NCBI GenBank assembly: GCA_942493035.1
Contig: OW818666.1
Coordinates: forward strand, 62,001-126,000
DNA length: 64,000 bases
Source: WRGT01 sp942493035
GTDB taxonomy: Bacteria; Spirochaetota; UBA4802; UBA5550
Reading direction: 5' to 3'
The stretch's first letter is position 1; each line of letters starts with the position of its first letter. Position numbers and translations under genes: made by a program. This document shows, piece after piece, positions 1 through 9,334 of this stretch. The notes under the pieces are model-generated. The model had not been told where the DNA came from. It saw nothing but the letters and a program-made list of their open reading frames with translations, and did not search any database.

Positions 1-13
1 CGTTTCATAATTA

Positions 14-1381
14 TTACCTGCTCCAGAAGCTGTCCGCAATTGCCTGATCCTCTATTGCGGTTGCAATCATAATAAACCATGCTGTACTGGCAACGCTCAC
101 GTAAGTTGAAAATTCATGAGGTATTTCCTGCGTAAAATAGATGAAACCTCCGCTGCTGCTCTGCAGCGGAAGCATGTTTCTGAGAATTTCAGCAGCCTTA
201 TCCCGGTTGCCCGTTTTCAGATATGCAAAAGCCGCACCCATTGAGCCTTCAACCCATACACCGCTGATGTGGTCCCATGTCGGCCCCTCTAAGTCGGGGA
301 AATAGTGTCTGGCAATGTCGCTGCTGACCTCTTCATATATTTCTTTATCAGTATAGGGTTTGTAGCCTCTGACTGATCCTTTTCCTTTCAGCGGTGTTGC
401 GGTACTGGCATAGAGTTTTTCTATGGTCTCCAGAGACTGTAACGCATATTCCGGTTTACCTGCGCTTATAGAAAATACGGCCCCCCAGCTTGCGCAATCC
501 AGTGCCAGTGCTTCGTCGATAAATGACGGTTTTATTCCGCGATAGTACTGTTTATTTTTTTCGCTCCATGCCCGCAACATAGATTTTCTGATTGCTGAAG
601 CACTCTGGATGTATTTTTCATTTTTTGTAACGATTCCAAGATCGCGGAGAAAGAAGTATGCATCTATGTTATGTTCGGTGCTGATCCAGTCAATGTTTGT
701 CTCTATGAACATTTCATTAACACTTTTACCCTCAAGCTTTAATGTGTATGAGTTTTTTCCGCCCGTGATAAGTCCCTGACGCATGTCGCCGTTTTTCTGC
801 ACCTGCATTTTTAACAGGTGATCGCCAATTGATTGTGCAAAAGCAAGAATTGTTTTTGCTTCACGGTTTGACTTCAGGTATGACGGATCTTCACTGAGCC
901 GTGCCTGGAGATAATAGACAGCGGAGTATCCCACCCATGCGGTTGCGCCTGTCCGCTCGGTTGATCCTGAATAATCGTTTTCAGATGGCCAGTCGTTGTT
1001 TACGTTATATCCGAACCATAACCCTCCGTCTTTACGCTGCAGACGTTTAAGTGCCATCAAAATCTGCGAGGCATTTCTGAAATCCCTGTTCATTGTAAAT
1101 GCAATAACCGCCAGAGCATCATCATATATTATAGAGCGTCCGAATATATATTTGTATGCAGGTTCCTTCGGATCTATTTCATAGCTCACCACAAGGTTTC
1201 TGCGCTCGGGCTGCGGATCGGGGATGACTTTGTTTGGAACTTTCTGATTTTTCAGCCACAGGAGTGCTTTCTCTTTCGCTGTCTCTATTGATGAATTCTG
1301 TCCGGATTCCGGAAAGATGTTAACCGGCAGTGCTGATGCAGTTATTAAAATTAAAATGAAAGTCAGATGTCTGAAGTACAT
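14..1381 (-). CDS. Exported alpha/alpha-barrel protein, probable glycoside hydrolase-like member of the exopolysaccharide operon
   Basis: A 455-residue protein with an N-terminal signal peptide (hydrophobic residues about 7-20, likely cleavage near residue 24). The rest is rich in paired helices with aromatic/acidic motifs (WPSENDYSGS, TNIDWISTEHNIDAYFFLRD, GPTWDHISGVWVEGSMG) that recall (alpha/alpha)6-toroid sugar-active enzymes. AGGAGAG lies just upstream of the ATG. It is the last gene of a minus-strand run behind a family 2 glycosyltransferase, the position often held by a periplasmic glycanase such as BcsZ in cellulose operons. I infer that it trims or processes the polymer in the periplasm. 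No catalytic residues are assigned with confidence and the exact family is not recognised. Confidence 0.6.
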   Translation of the reverse strand: MYFRHLTFILILITASALPVNIFPESGQNSSIETAKEKALLWLKNQKVPNKVIPDPQPERRNLVVSYEIDPKEPAYKYIFGRSIIYDDALAVIAFTMNRDFRNASQILMALKRLQRKDGGLWFGYNVNNDWPSENDYSGSTERTGATAWVGYSAVYYLQARLSEDPSYLKSNREAKTILAFAQSIGDHLLKMQVQKNGDMRQGLITGGKNSYTLKLEGKSVNEMFIETNIDWISTEHNIDAYFFLRDLGIVTKNEKYIQSASAIRKSMLRAWSEKNKQYYRGIKPSFIDEALALDCASWGAVFSISAGKPEYALQSLETIEKLYASTATPLKGKGSVRGYKPYTDKEIYEEVSSDIARHYFPDLEGPTWDHISGVWVEGSMGAAFAYLKTGNRDKAAEILRNMLPLQSSSGGFIYFTQEIPHEFSTYVSVASTAWFIMIATAIEDQAIADSFWSR

Positions 1382-1462
1382 AATGCTCTCCTGGAGATTC
1401 AGCTGTAATATGTTCGGGTAATGTAAATAAAACTTCAGTAATGCGCTTTGTCAAGTCAAGTG

Positions 1463-4297
1463 TTATGTTTTACTCTGGAAACCTTTTCGCACCATTCTAC
1501 CCCAACCCTGTTTATTTCTAAGTGCATTTATATATCCTCCGAGCCGCTGTACGCTGAAGAACTGCCTTATCCCGAAGTTTTCACAGAAAGCGTATAAGAT
1601 TAATATGGAAATATCATTTTTTGGGAAGTAGTCATTCCCCCTTTCCATGATATAAAGCGAGATTATAGAGACTGCAAGCCCCATGAATATTGTTCCAATA
1701 AAAAGGAGCAGGATAATACCGGGGTTCAGAAGTCCAAGCGCAAGCGCGATTAAAAACACAATAAGTCCCTGTGCTTCAATCCATGGACCGATCACTTCAA
1801 AAATAATAAAGTAGGGAAAAGCAATGAGTCCAACTTCTTTGTATCTGGGATTGAAAAGCATCCGTATATGAAAAGTCATGATATCCAGAAGCCCTCTCTG
1901 CCATCTGTCGCGCTGTTTGCGGAGTATGCTGTAATCTTCAGGCACCTCGGTCCAGCAGTTCGCGTTAAAAACATAATTGACTATTCCTTTTTCACCCTTG
2001 TCTCTGGAATTTCTGATTAGCCTTACAACAAGTTCCATATCCTCTCCGACAGTATCCTTTTGGAATTTTTCTTTTCCAGTAAGATACCCTCCGCCTTCTA
2101 TGACTGAAGATTTTTTGAACAGTCCGAATGCTCCGGATATAATAAGGAGACAGCGGATTGTAGCCCATCCCACTCTGCCTGAAATAAATGATCTGATATA
2201 CTCCATTGTCTGGAGCCGTGGTAAAAACCCAGATGGAATTTTTATATCAGTGAGGTGTCCCTTGTCCACGGTGCATCCGTTGACCGGCACAATATTGCCG
2301 CCGGTTGCGATTATATCTGTATCTGTATCCAGAAAAGGGGAGGCCATTTTTAGAAGCGAGTCGCGTTCAAGGAGTGAGTCTGCATCTATACCGCAAAAGT
2401 AATCCTTCGCAGCCATGTTGATCCCGGCATTAAGCGAGTCTGCTTTACCGCCGTTTACCTTGTCCACTACAAGGAGGTTGGGGAGGTATCTGTTCTTGTA
2501 AAGTCCGCGGATAGTTCCTGTTCTCAGTTTCTCAATTACATTTATATCAGCCCGCTCCAGATTGAAATAATCGATAAGTGTCTGCAGCGTACTGTCATTA
2601 GATCCGTCATTTACTACTATTACCTCGTAATCGGGATAGTTAAGATTCAGGAGAGAGTTTACGCTCTGAATAATTGTTGCCTCTTCTCCGTAGGCCGGAG
2701 CTATAATAGATATTGAGGGGAGTATACCCGGTTTGAAAAGAAATTTACTGTTTTTAATTGTCCAGTTTCTCAGCTGTCTTCTTGATCCGATGAATGAGAA
2801 GAGAAGGAGCAGCAGATAAATTGAATTCAGGGAGATTCCGTAAAAAGCAAAAAAATAGTTGAAGAGATAAAAGAAATTTTTAGTGGAGCCGGTGATGCCT
2901 GCGAGAGTGAATGTCCCGTAGTATTTTACAGCATACACAGCGGGGAAGAGCAGAAGTGCAATTGCAAGGAATAGCCACAGAAGCCCTATCCGGACAACCT
3001 CCTGTCTCGGTTCACCCTTCTGCGGTTCAAGTCTGGGCAGGTTGAGTTTTGCAAGAATTCTTTCATTAAGATACAGGCTGAACTCTCTTGTGATGTCCAC
3101 CCTGTGGACAATAAACTCCATAAGTATTCCGCACACCATCTCTTCAAGTTTCTGGTCGCTGTTTTCATTTAAAAAAGTTATAGTGTTTGTGATATTTCCC
3201 CGGGCAAGTATATCAATGATAAGCTTCCTGAGCCCGGAAGAATTGTCGTACCTGAGTTTTACAAGAAGATATTCAATTCTGTATGATAATACTTCAGCGA
3301 GTCCGAATTTTGCAATTGGATCTTTTTCTGCCGTAAAGCGTGTAATTGTTTCATTAAAAAGGTCAGTGTTTTTTATAATAATACGGGACAGAGCCGAAAC
3401 AGATTCGTTATATATATCGCTGTCATGCATGGCTTCAATGAGAACATTCATCGATACGAGTGAAGGGAGTAAGCCAGTGGCTTCAACGGCAATTTTTTTT
3501 ATATAACTGTTTCCCGATTTTATAAAGTTATCTGAACGGAGGTGTTCGGGATAAAATTTGAGACATGCATCCGCCGCAGCATCGGCAACTTCACTATCCG
3601 GAGAAGTCATAAACTCAAGAAGGAGAACCTTGAGGTCGGGAGAAAAATAGTGTTTGGCGAAAGATACAATTACCATCTTGAGTTCTTTTGATTCAATTGC
3701 ATCGAGATTGATAAGGAAATTGTGGAGCTTTTCTCCGAAGTCACCCATGATGCTGTAAATTTTCTCATTGTACCATTGAGGTGACCCGATAAGCGTCTGA
3801 AGAATATACGGGATTGATGCATCATCACCTGTTTCGATCAGTGCATTTATAATATAAACTTTTATGTAATATTTTTTTTCTGTATCCAGAGCGGTTTCAA
3901 GTGCCCTGCGGCTTTTTTCACATGGGAGGAAAGCCAGATTTAATGCGGCTTCGGAGCGTTTAAAACTGTTTCCGGATCTGATTCTTTTACAGTATTCATT
4001 CACCACGCCGTTTTTGACGAAATAGTCGATAAAAGACTGAGCCACTGCCTCGGGACATAAAATTGAGACTTTAAAATCTTTATAAACATCGAATACTAGA
4101 AACGGATCAATTTTTAATTTTGAAAAATCTGAAAAGTCAGGAGAGGATATTAAATTAATAACAATTTTTTTATTTTTATCTAAGAGGATACCCCTTCGGC
4201 GGTTAAGCGCTTTAGATGAGAATAATAAAATTATAAAACTGAAATCTGCAGCAAGTAGAATTCCTGCAATTATATATAATATGGTATTACTCTGCAT
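1463..4297 (-). CDS. Membrane processive glycosyltransferase (GT2) with N-terminal HEAT-like repeats
   Basis: A 944-residue inner-membrane protein. One TM helix (about 7-28) precedes a cytosolic block of HEAT-like helical repeats (about 85-415), two more TM segments (about 437-457 and 474-504), and a GT2 catalytic core from about 527. The core has the motifs of processive synthases of the BcsA/PgaC kind: NDGS (563-566), DAD (638-640), ED (752-753) and QRDRW (795-799, the QxxRW motif). Further TM helices follow. It should polymerise a nucleotide-sugar and extrude the glycan. The HEAT block is unusual and may be a docking surface for the regulator encoded 3 nt upstream. No PilZ domain is visible, so direct c-di-GMP control as in BcsA is not evident. 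The sugar cannot be told from sequence. Confidence 0.85.
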   Translation of the reverse strand: MQSNTILYIIAGILLAADFSFIILLFSSKALNRRRGILLDKNKKIVINLISSPDFSDFSKLKIDPFLVFDVYKDFKVSILCPEAVAQSFIDYFVKNGVVNEYCKRIRSGNSFKRSEAALNLAFLPCEKSRRALETALDTEKKYYIKVYIINALIETGDDASIPYILQTLIGSPQWYNEKIYSIMGDFGEKLHNFLINLDAIESKELKMVIVSFAKHYFSPDLKVLLLEFMTSPDSEVADAAADACLKFYPEHLRSDNFIKSGNSYIKKIAVEATGLLPSLVSMNVLIEAMHDSDIYNESVSALSRIIIKNTDLFNETITRFTAEKDPIAKFGLAEVLSYRIEYLLVKLRYDNSSGLRKLIIDILARGNITNTITFLNENSDQKLEEMVCGILMEFIVHRVDITREFSLYLNERILAKLNLPRLEPQKGEPRQEVVRIGLLWLFLAIALLLFPAVYAVKYYGTFTLAGITGSTKNFFYLFNYFFAFYGISLNSIYLLLLLFSFIGSRRQLRNWTIKNSKFLFKPGILPSISIIAPAYGEEATIIQSVNSLLNLNYPDYEVIVVNDGSNDSTLQTLIDYFNLERADINVIEKLRTGTIRGLYKNRYLPNLLVVDKVNGGKADSLNAGINMAAKDYFCGIDADSLLERDSLLKMASPFLDTDTDIIATGGNIVPVNGCTVDKGHLTDIKIPSGFLPRLQTMEYIRSFISGRVGWATIRCLLIISGAFGLFKKSSVIEGGGYLTGKEKFQKDTVGEDMELVVRLIRNSRDKGEKGIVNYVFNANCWTEVPEDYSILRKQRDRWQRGLLDIMTFHIRMLFNPRYKEVGLIAFPYFIIFEVIGPWIEAQGLIVFLIALALGLLNPGIILLLFIGTIFMGLAVSIISLYIMERGNDYFPKNDISILILYAFCENFGIRQFFSVQRLGGYINALRNKQGWGRMVRKGFQSKT

Positions 4298-4300
4298 AAA

Positions 4301-6319
4301 CTACATTTCAACTTTTGATAGTATTTTAATAAGGCCGACCAGTTCTACAATTGAAAAAGGTTTTTTTAAATAATGATATATACCTAATGATTGAGCGCGG
4401 ATAATTGATTTATCATCTTTTACTGAAGATGTAAGTATAAACGGAATATTTTTTAAATCCGAATCTTCGAGCATTTTTTTTCTCAGAGAAAAGCCGTCCA
4501 TCTTCGGAAGCATAAGACCGCTTATTATTGCGGCTGGTTTATTGACATCAATCTTTTCCAGAGCCTCGTCCCCCATTGTACAGGTTTCAACATTGAATCC
4601 CGCGCCCCGGAGGTGAGTCTCAAGAAGATATCGGACACTGATATCCGGATCAATTACCATTATGTAATCTTCGTTATCATAACTTGCTGCTGTTTTTGAA
4701 TCGCTGCATACTGAATCTGCTCCACTGTGTTTTGCCAGCCGTAGCCTGGTGTTAGCCAGTTCCAGTATATTTTCAGCAAGATTTTCAGGATCATTATTTG
4801 CCGCAGAGATTTCATCAGAGTGGGCAACTCCGATGGAGACGGTGATGTCGGTAATAAAGAATTTTGACTCCCGGAATTCTGTACGCACACCCTCGGCTAT
4901 TGCTATGATTTCATCCTTTGTCACATCGTTGCAGTAATATGTAAATCTGGGCCCGTTCATTCTGAAAATCAGATGGTGAGCATAATTTTTACTGGTTTTT
5001 TTAAAGTTTTTTAAAAGATACGCGGTATTGGCAAGGAGTTCGTCGCCGGCTTCACGTCCGAATCTGGTATTGAGTGCAATGAGATTATCGATTTCGATTA
5101 TAAAGAAAGCAAAATTAATATCCAGGTCCCGTAATGCAATGATATCTGAAATCAGGTTTTCACGGAACATATCCTCTTTGTAGACCTGTGCAAGAGGATC
5201 TTTTACCGTCCTGCCTGCCGATTCAATTTCTAAAGCACGCAGGTTTTCCAGTAAAACGGTCTTTTCATTTTCCAGCTTTTCATATTTTTCTCTCAGCTGA
5301 AGTCTGGATGAGCTGTAAACTTCGGGAAGGTCGATCCGGTATTCTCCGGCTATCCTGAGCAGATCTTTTTCAACCGGATCAATCCAATGCAGACCTTTTC
5401 TTGAAAAAATTATTTCAAAAAAGTGATTCCACAGATCTGTAATATCCGGATCATAACTGCTCAGCAGGCAGGTTTCATCATTCAGAACTATGCCGCTCTC
5501 TTTGAATACATCCAGAATCTCTCCGGTTGTAAATTGCAGTTTGTATTGCTCCAATAGATCATTGAGAATGCTCATGGTGATTTCGTTATCTTTTATATCG
5601 AATTTTAAAATCCTGAATAAAGAACCGCATTGAACTCCCATGAGGCTTGAAACGGCTCTGTCTATATCCTGATTTATAATTGAACCATGAAGCGGTGCTA
5701 TCATCGAGATATCATTCTTCATTATTGCGCCAAGTGCTAATCGAAGAAAGCTGCTGGATGGCATATATTCGGAATGATACTTTTTCATATCTTCTGAATA
5801 ATCATCACCTGCATAGAGACTCCATTTCTTTGCAAATGCTCCGAACAAATCCCCTGAAAAGAGTATACCCGATTCAGGGTCATGCACTGCAAATGATCCT
5901 GCAGATTTGAGATATGGTGTGCTTATAAAACGGAGTAATCTCCCTGAATTTAAACACAGCCTGTTGGCAGACAGATTGCTGTAAATGAATTCTGACTTTA
6001 CACCATATTTTTTTATATAGCATGAGGAGTTCCAGTGGGTTATAATCCTCCCGACAAAACCGTTCCTTTCAAACAGCGGTAAAGCTGAGCAGAGAGCGGG
6101 ATCGTAGTCCTGGAGTATTATATATTTAAGTCTGTCGATCTCTGTTATCTTCAGTATATTTGAAAGCAGGATATTAAAACCGGAAACAGGTCCTGTACCG
6201 AAAAGTACAGATTCATTCTCTTCATTAATGAGATAGATGTTGGGTGTGAATTCTCCCGTCTGTTCAGTGGAGCTTATACTGAAAATGTTTTTAAATATCT
6301 CAACGGATTTCTCAGTCAA
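4301..6319 (-). CDS. Three-domain signalling protein: MBL/ODP-like, degenerate GGDEF, degenerate receiver
   Basis: A 672-residue soluble protein. Residues 1-230 resemble the metallo-beta-lactamase-fold oxygen-binding di-iron (ODP) domain: LQDYD (69-73) at the metal-motif position, HDPESGILFSGD (146-157) and PLHG (209-212). The first metal-ligand histidine appears replaced by Leu69. A coiled-coil linker (about 338-368) leads to a GGDEF-type fold (about 378-535) whose signature reads NGPRF (455-459), so cyclase activity is not expected. A receiver domain (about 552-670) follows with acidic residues at 557/559 and K653, but the phospho-acceptor Asp is Gly601. It starts at TTG behind GAGGAG. It probably works as a binding or scaffold regulator of the glycosyltransferase encoded 3 nt downstream. 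Substrate and ligand are unknown. Confidence 0.75.
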   Translation of the reverse strand: MTEKSVEIFKNIFSISSTEQTGEFTPNIYLINEENESVLFGTGPVSGFNILLSNILKITEIDRLKYIILQDYDPALCSALPLFERNGFVGRIITHWNSSCYIKKYGVKSEFIYSNLSANRLCLNSGRLLRFISTPYLKSAGSFAVHDPESGILFSGDLFGAFAKKWSLYAGDDYSEDMKKYHSEYMPSSSFLRLALGAIMKNDISMIAPLHGSIINQDIDRAVSSLMGVQCGSLFRILKFDIKDNEITMSILNDLLEQYKLQFTTGEILDVFKESGIVLNDETCLLSSYDPDITDLWNHFFEIIFSRKGLHWIDPVEKDLLRIAGEYRIDLPEVYSSSRLQLREKYEKLENEKTVLLENLRALEIESAGRTVKDPLAQVYKEDMFRENLISDIIALRDLDINFAFFIIEIDNLIALNTRFGREAGDELLANTAYLLKNFKKTSKNYAHHLIFRMNGPRFTYYCNDVTKDEIIAIAEGVRTEFRESKFFITDITVSIGVAHSDEISAANNDPENLAENILELANTRLRLAKHSGADSVCSDSKTAASYDNEDYIMVIDPDISVRYLLETHLRGAGFNVETCTMGDEALEKIDVNKPAAIISGLMLPKMDGFSLRKKMLEDSDLKNIPFILTSSVKDDKSIIRAQSLGIYHYLKKPFSIVELVGLIKILSKVEM

Positions 6320-6334
6320 TGGATATCTCCTCTC

Positions 6335-7756
6335 TTACCATTTGGTTATTACGCTTATACCTGCATGATAATTTGAATAATTATCCACACTGGTCAGCAG
6401 TCCCGTTGCAAATTCAACACCCCACGATGGTGTAAAAAAGTGAGTATATATAATGGTTGCACTGTAGGTTGTAGTCTTTTGTATAATGCTGGTGTCCGAG
6501 TAAGTCATGTAAGTTCTACCCTGGCTGAGAAAAATGTAAAATTGCAGAATGTTCTCGGGATTTATAGAGAGATACTGGTGTATAAGAACCGAGTAGAACA
6601 GATCCTTTGTGTCCGATTCTACATAAAACTGCAGCCTGTTATATATAGCCGGTGTGTAGTAAAAAACAATTCCGGGAGAGATCAGGTGATACTGTTTACT
6701 CTCCACTGTCTGTATGCTGTCGATTTTGTCGTATGTATATTTATATAAGCCTTCGATATCAATATTAGGATTAAGTTTTCTGCTTATCGATATTTCTGAT
6801 CCGAAATCGGGGAATATCTTCGCATCGTAAGTGTATTCTGCTGCTGCGGTAATGAAGGTCAGCGGATTTATTCTGTAACTCGCCCCGGCTCTCATATTTA
6901 CGTCGTAATTCCATTCGGATGCTTTTTCGGGATCTTCACTTTCAATGGAGTTCTGTGTCGCCTCTCTCGCAAAAAGGAAAACTTTTAAAGGATTTGAATA
7001 CTGCCAGTCAAGACCAATCAGTGTATTGTGTACTTTGACGTTTTCACCTTTTGTGTTCGTAGTATCATAATAGGTAAAGTCATATCCCATGACCAGTGTA
7101 AAAGGTTTTATCTGATCAAGGACTCTTTGCCGTTCGGATGATTCAGCATCCTTGCTGTCAATTGACAAAACTTTACCTGTGTACTCCCGTGATTTCTCGT
7201 AATCACCCTTCCAGAGATAAATTTTAGCAATACGGTTAAGGATGAGGGGATTTCCCGGATTTTCCGAAAGTAAGCTGTTGAAGTGTTCAATGGCTTCATC
7301 GTTTTCCATTTTCCAGGATTGGATATCACCAATTGCAAGGTTTATATCGAGTTTGAAATTCTTTGAAATATTTTTATATAATTGAAGTATTTCACGATAC
7401 AGAGCAAGAGCTTCGTCATATTTTTTATCCCAGGAGGTTATCTGTGCTATTCCGAATTTTGCCTCCCAGTAGATCTGTTCAGCCGGATTAGATTTCACCG
7501 TTATTTCGGTGTATAAAGATTTAGCTTTATCCCATTCATTATTCCAGCTGTAGCCTTTCGCTAAAATTATTTTTATGTAAATATTCTCGCTATCCATTCT
7601 GGCAGCTGTTTCAAGAATTCTTATACCTTCACGGATTTCACCTTTGTAAAGGTTCATTCTCCCTTCATTCATAAGTTCTACGGCTGTTGCTGAAAATGAC
7701 GGATTTACCGTGATAAATAAAATCAGTGTAATTAATATTGTTCTGAGGTAATTCAT
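6335..7756 (-). CDS. TPR plus outer-membrane beta-barrel protein (YaiO-like), probable polysaccharide export porin
   Basis: A 473-residue protein from ATG at 7756; GGAG sits just upstream, so the in-frame TTG at 7768 is not used. A signal peptide (ending near FSA) is followed by TPR-type helical repeats (about residues 25-215: asparagine/tyrosine-rich YLKGDY, GNPLILNRIAKIYLWKGDYEKS), then about 250 residues of alternating amphipathic strands ending in an aromatic-rich C-terminus (ISVITKW), typical of a beta-barrel. The layout matches YaiO-family proteins and the general design of PgaA/BcsC exporters. It is the first gene of the operon that also encodes the glycosyltransferase, so I infer that it carries the polymer across the periplasm and outer membrane. 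Confidence 0.75.
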   Translation of the reverse strand: MNYLRTILITLILFITVNPSFSATAVELMNEGRMNLYKGEIREGIRILETAARMDSENIYIKIILAKGYSWNNEWDKAKSLYTEITVKSNPAEQIYWEAKFGIAQITSWDKKYDEALALYREILQLYKNISKNFKLDINLAIGDIQSWKMENDEAIEHFNSLLSENPGNPLILNRIAKIYLWKGDYEKSREYTGKVLSIDSKDAESSERQRVLDQIKPFTLVMGYDFTYYDTTNTKGENVKVHNTLIGLDWQYSNPLKVFLFAREATQNSIESEDPEKASEWNYDVNMRAGASYRINPLTFITAAAEYTYDAKIFPDFGSEISISRKLNPNIDIEGLYKYTYDKIDSIQTVESKQYHLISPGIVFYYTPAIYNRLQFYVESDTKDLFYSVLIHQYLSINPENILQFYIFLSQGRTYMTYSDTSIIQKTTTYSATIIYTHFFTPSWGVEFATGLLTSVDNYSNYHAGISVITKW

Positions 7757-7934
7757 TCGTTTCTCCAATTAAAATGATTAATCCAGCGGCATGAGGTTTT
7801 TAGTATCTTTTTGATTTAATTATAACACTTAAACTGTAAGTTTCAATGTTTATTTATAAAGGTAAAAATCTGTCGTAATAAATCCAGTAATTGCTCATAA
7901 ACCTGTGGAGAGCAGTTTTACTGGAAGTCTCTGA

Positions 7935-8059
7935 CTATAGCATTTTACGATTGAAATAGTACTGATTCAGGCTTCGACTACGCTCGGCCAGCGTTAAATT
8001 ACGCTGGCCGAGCGTAGTCGAAGGGCCAATTGTACTAATTCATTCGTTAACCGCTATAA
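7935..8059. repeat. MITE-like dispersed inverted repeat, family A, copy 1
   Basis: Non-coding element of about 125 bp bounded by CTATAGC and GCTATAA. Its centre is a perfect 22-bp inverted repeat (7973-7994 with 8001-8022) around the 6-nt loop TAAATT. The outer arms are also imperfectly complementary (TTTTACGATTG versus CATTCGTTAAC). A second copy lies at 41268-41393. No target duplication is clear. Confidence 0.8.
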
Positions 8060-8221
8060 TTATTAAATCTCTACATGCTTTATTTAGGACTACATTAATG
8101 AAATCTATGAATACCTGCATTCACAGGAAATGGTCATATCTATATTATCGGGTAGATGGAGATGAAAATTACTTATATTCCTAAAAAAAATATTTGAGTA
8201 ACAAATTCTTTTATGAATAAA

Positions 8222-8235
8222 TTGATCTGAATCAA
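8222..8235. promoter_or_regulatory. Perfect FNR/CRP-family box upstream of the HPP gene
   Basis: TTGATCTGAATCAA matches the FNR consensus TTGAT-N4-ATCAA exactly. It lies 72 nt before the HPP start codon at 8308, a suitable place to activate a promoter in the intervening AT-rich DNA. The rest of 7769-8307 holds the family A repeat and no gene. Confidence 0.7.
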
Positions 8236-8307
8236 TGACAATAGACTGCAACCGGTTTATAATCAGGCTGTAATAAAAATCATGCACCAGCTGTATAAGA
8301 GGTAAAA

Positions 8308-9120
8308 ATGAGCAGTATCAGGAAAACAGACGCAGAGTGCGCGCTCCAGGAAGAGGAGATAACGGATGACGATATCTTCGAGGCGATGAAAGAGGTATCC
8401 GGTTATATAGATATAACACTGGAGGATTTCAGAGAGATATACAGGCACGCTTACCGTCATGCGCATAATAAAGCAGCCGCTGTAAAACCGGAAGTTAAGT
8501 CTTTATCCGTAGAATTGCCGGTATCCGGAGCTGGAGTAGAAAAATCGGAACAAGCTGACGAATCTGCTCTTGTTAATGCTGTAAAAAAATATTTTAAAAA
8601 GATGCGAGGAAGTGAACATAGTCCGCCCCGTGTCGGTTTAAAAGAGATACTATGGTCATGGATAGGTGCGTTTGCAGGGATAGCTCTGATTTCTTACTGC
8701 AATATCCGTATTATGGAACAATCAGATATGATTCTGCTTGTCGCTTCATTCGGGGCTTCGGCTGTGCTGATTTATGGCGCAGTAAAGAGTCCTCTTGCCC
8801 AGCCGCGCAATCTTATCGGCGGGCATGTGCTCTCCGCTCTTATAGGGGTTGTGTGTTATCAGTATTTTAATTTTAACCCATGGTTTGCATCAGCTCTGGC
8901 TGTAGCCAGCGCAATCGCGGTGATGCACATTACAAGAACTCTTCACCCGCCGGGGGGAGCGACTGCACTCATCGCAGTAATCGGGAGTGAGCAGATACAT
9001 TCGCTCGGTTATCTTTACGCTTTAGTTCCAGTGGGACTTGGAGCTTTTATAATGCTTATTGTTGCTCTTCTGGTAAACAATATTTCCCGTTCACGGAGAT
9101 ATCCCGAGTTCTGGCTGTAG
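8308..9120 (+). CDS. HPP-family integral membrane protein with cytosolic N-terminal extension
   Basis: A 270-residue protein. Residues 1-105 are charged and soluble, with a motif (DDIFEAMKEVSGYIDITLED, about 21-40) of a type I associate with CBS-domain or HPP proteins. The C-terminal half has four hydrophobic helices and the family signature HPPGG at 213-217. HPP-family proteins are small four-TM proteins; plant and cyanobacterial members have been implicated in nitrite transport. GAGGT precedes the ATG. The perfect FNR-type box upstream suggests anaerobic or NO/redox control, consistent with nitrogen-oxide physiology, but the substrate is inference. No catalytic nitrite or nitrate reductase gene is nearby. 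Confidence 0.8.
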   Translation: MSSIRKTDAECALQEEEITDDDIFEAMKEVSGYIDITLEDFREIYRHAYRHAHNKAAAVKPEVKSLSVELPVSGAGVEKSEQADESALVNAVKKYFKKMRGSEHSPPRVGLKEILWSWIGAFAGIALISYCNIRIMEQSDMILLVASFGASAVLIYGAVKSPLAQPRNLIGGHVLSALIGVVCYQYFNFNPWFASALAVASAIAVMHITRTLHPPGGATALIAVIGSEQIHSLGYLYALVPVGLGAFIMLIVALLVNNISRSRRYPEFWL

Positions 9121-9154
9121 ATTTAACCCGGCCCTCCATGCTCCTTTTAAAATT

Positions 9155-9185
9155 ATTTGCCTGCAGTTATAATCTGCAGGCAAAT
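9155..9185 (+). terminator. Hairpin after the HPP gene
   Basis: A perfect 12-bp stem (9155-9166 with 9174-9185) around a 7-nt AT loop, 34 nt after the stop codon. The downstream run is weak (GACTTGCTTT), so it may be an inefficient terminator or an mRNA-stabilising hairpin. Confidence 0.45.
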
Positions 9186-9334
9186 GACTTGCTTTAAGTG
9201 AATGACTCTGAAATATTGCAGGGAATATAGCCGCCGTTTTCATATATGCATAACAAATCAATGAAAGTGGTCAGGTAAAAATTAAAAAATCAACAGATGT
9301 TCATAAACAGATTTAAAAAGGGGTGGAGATTAAA

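Noticed and set aside
4301..6319. Active diguanylate cyclase
   Set aside because: The signature is NGPRF rather than GGDEF and no RxxD inhibitory site is seen at the expected position.
7935..8059. Rho-independent terminator
   Set aside because: No U-tract, too long, and repeated with outer arms at 41268; better explained as a dispersed element.
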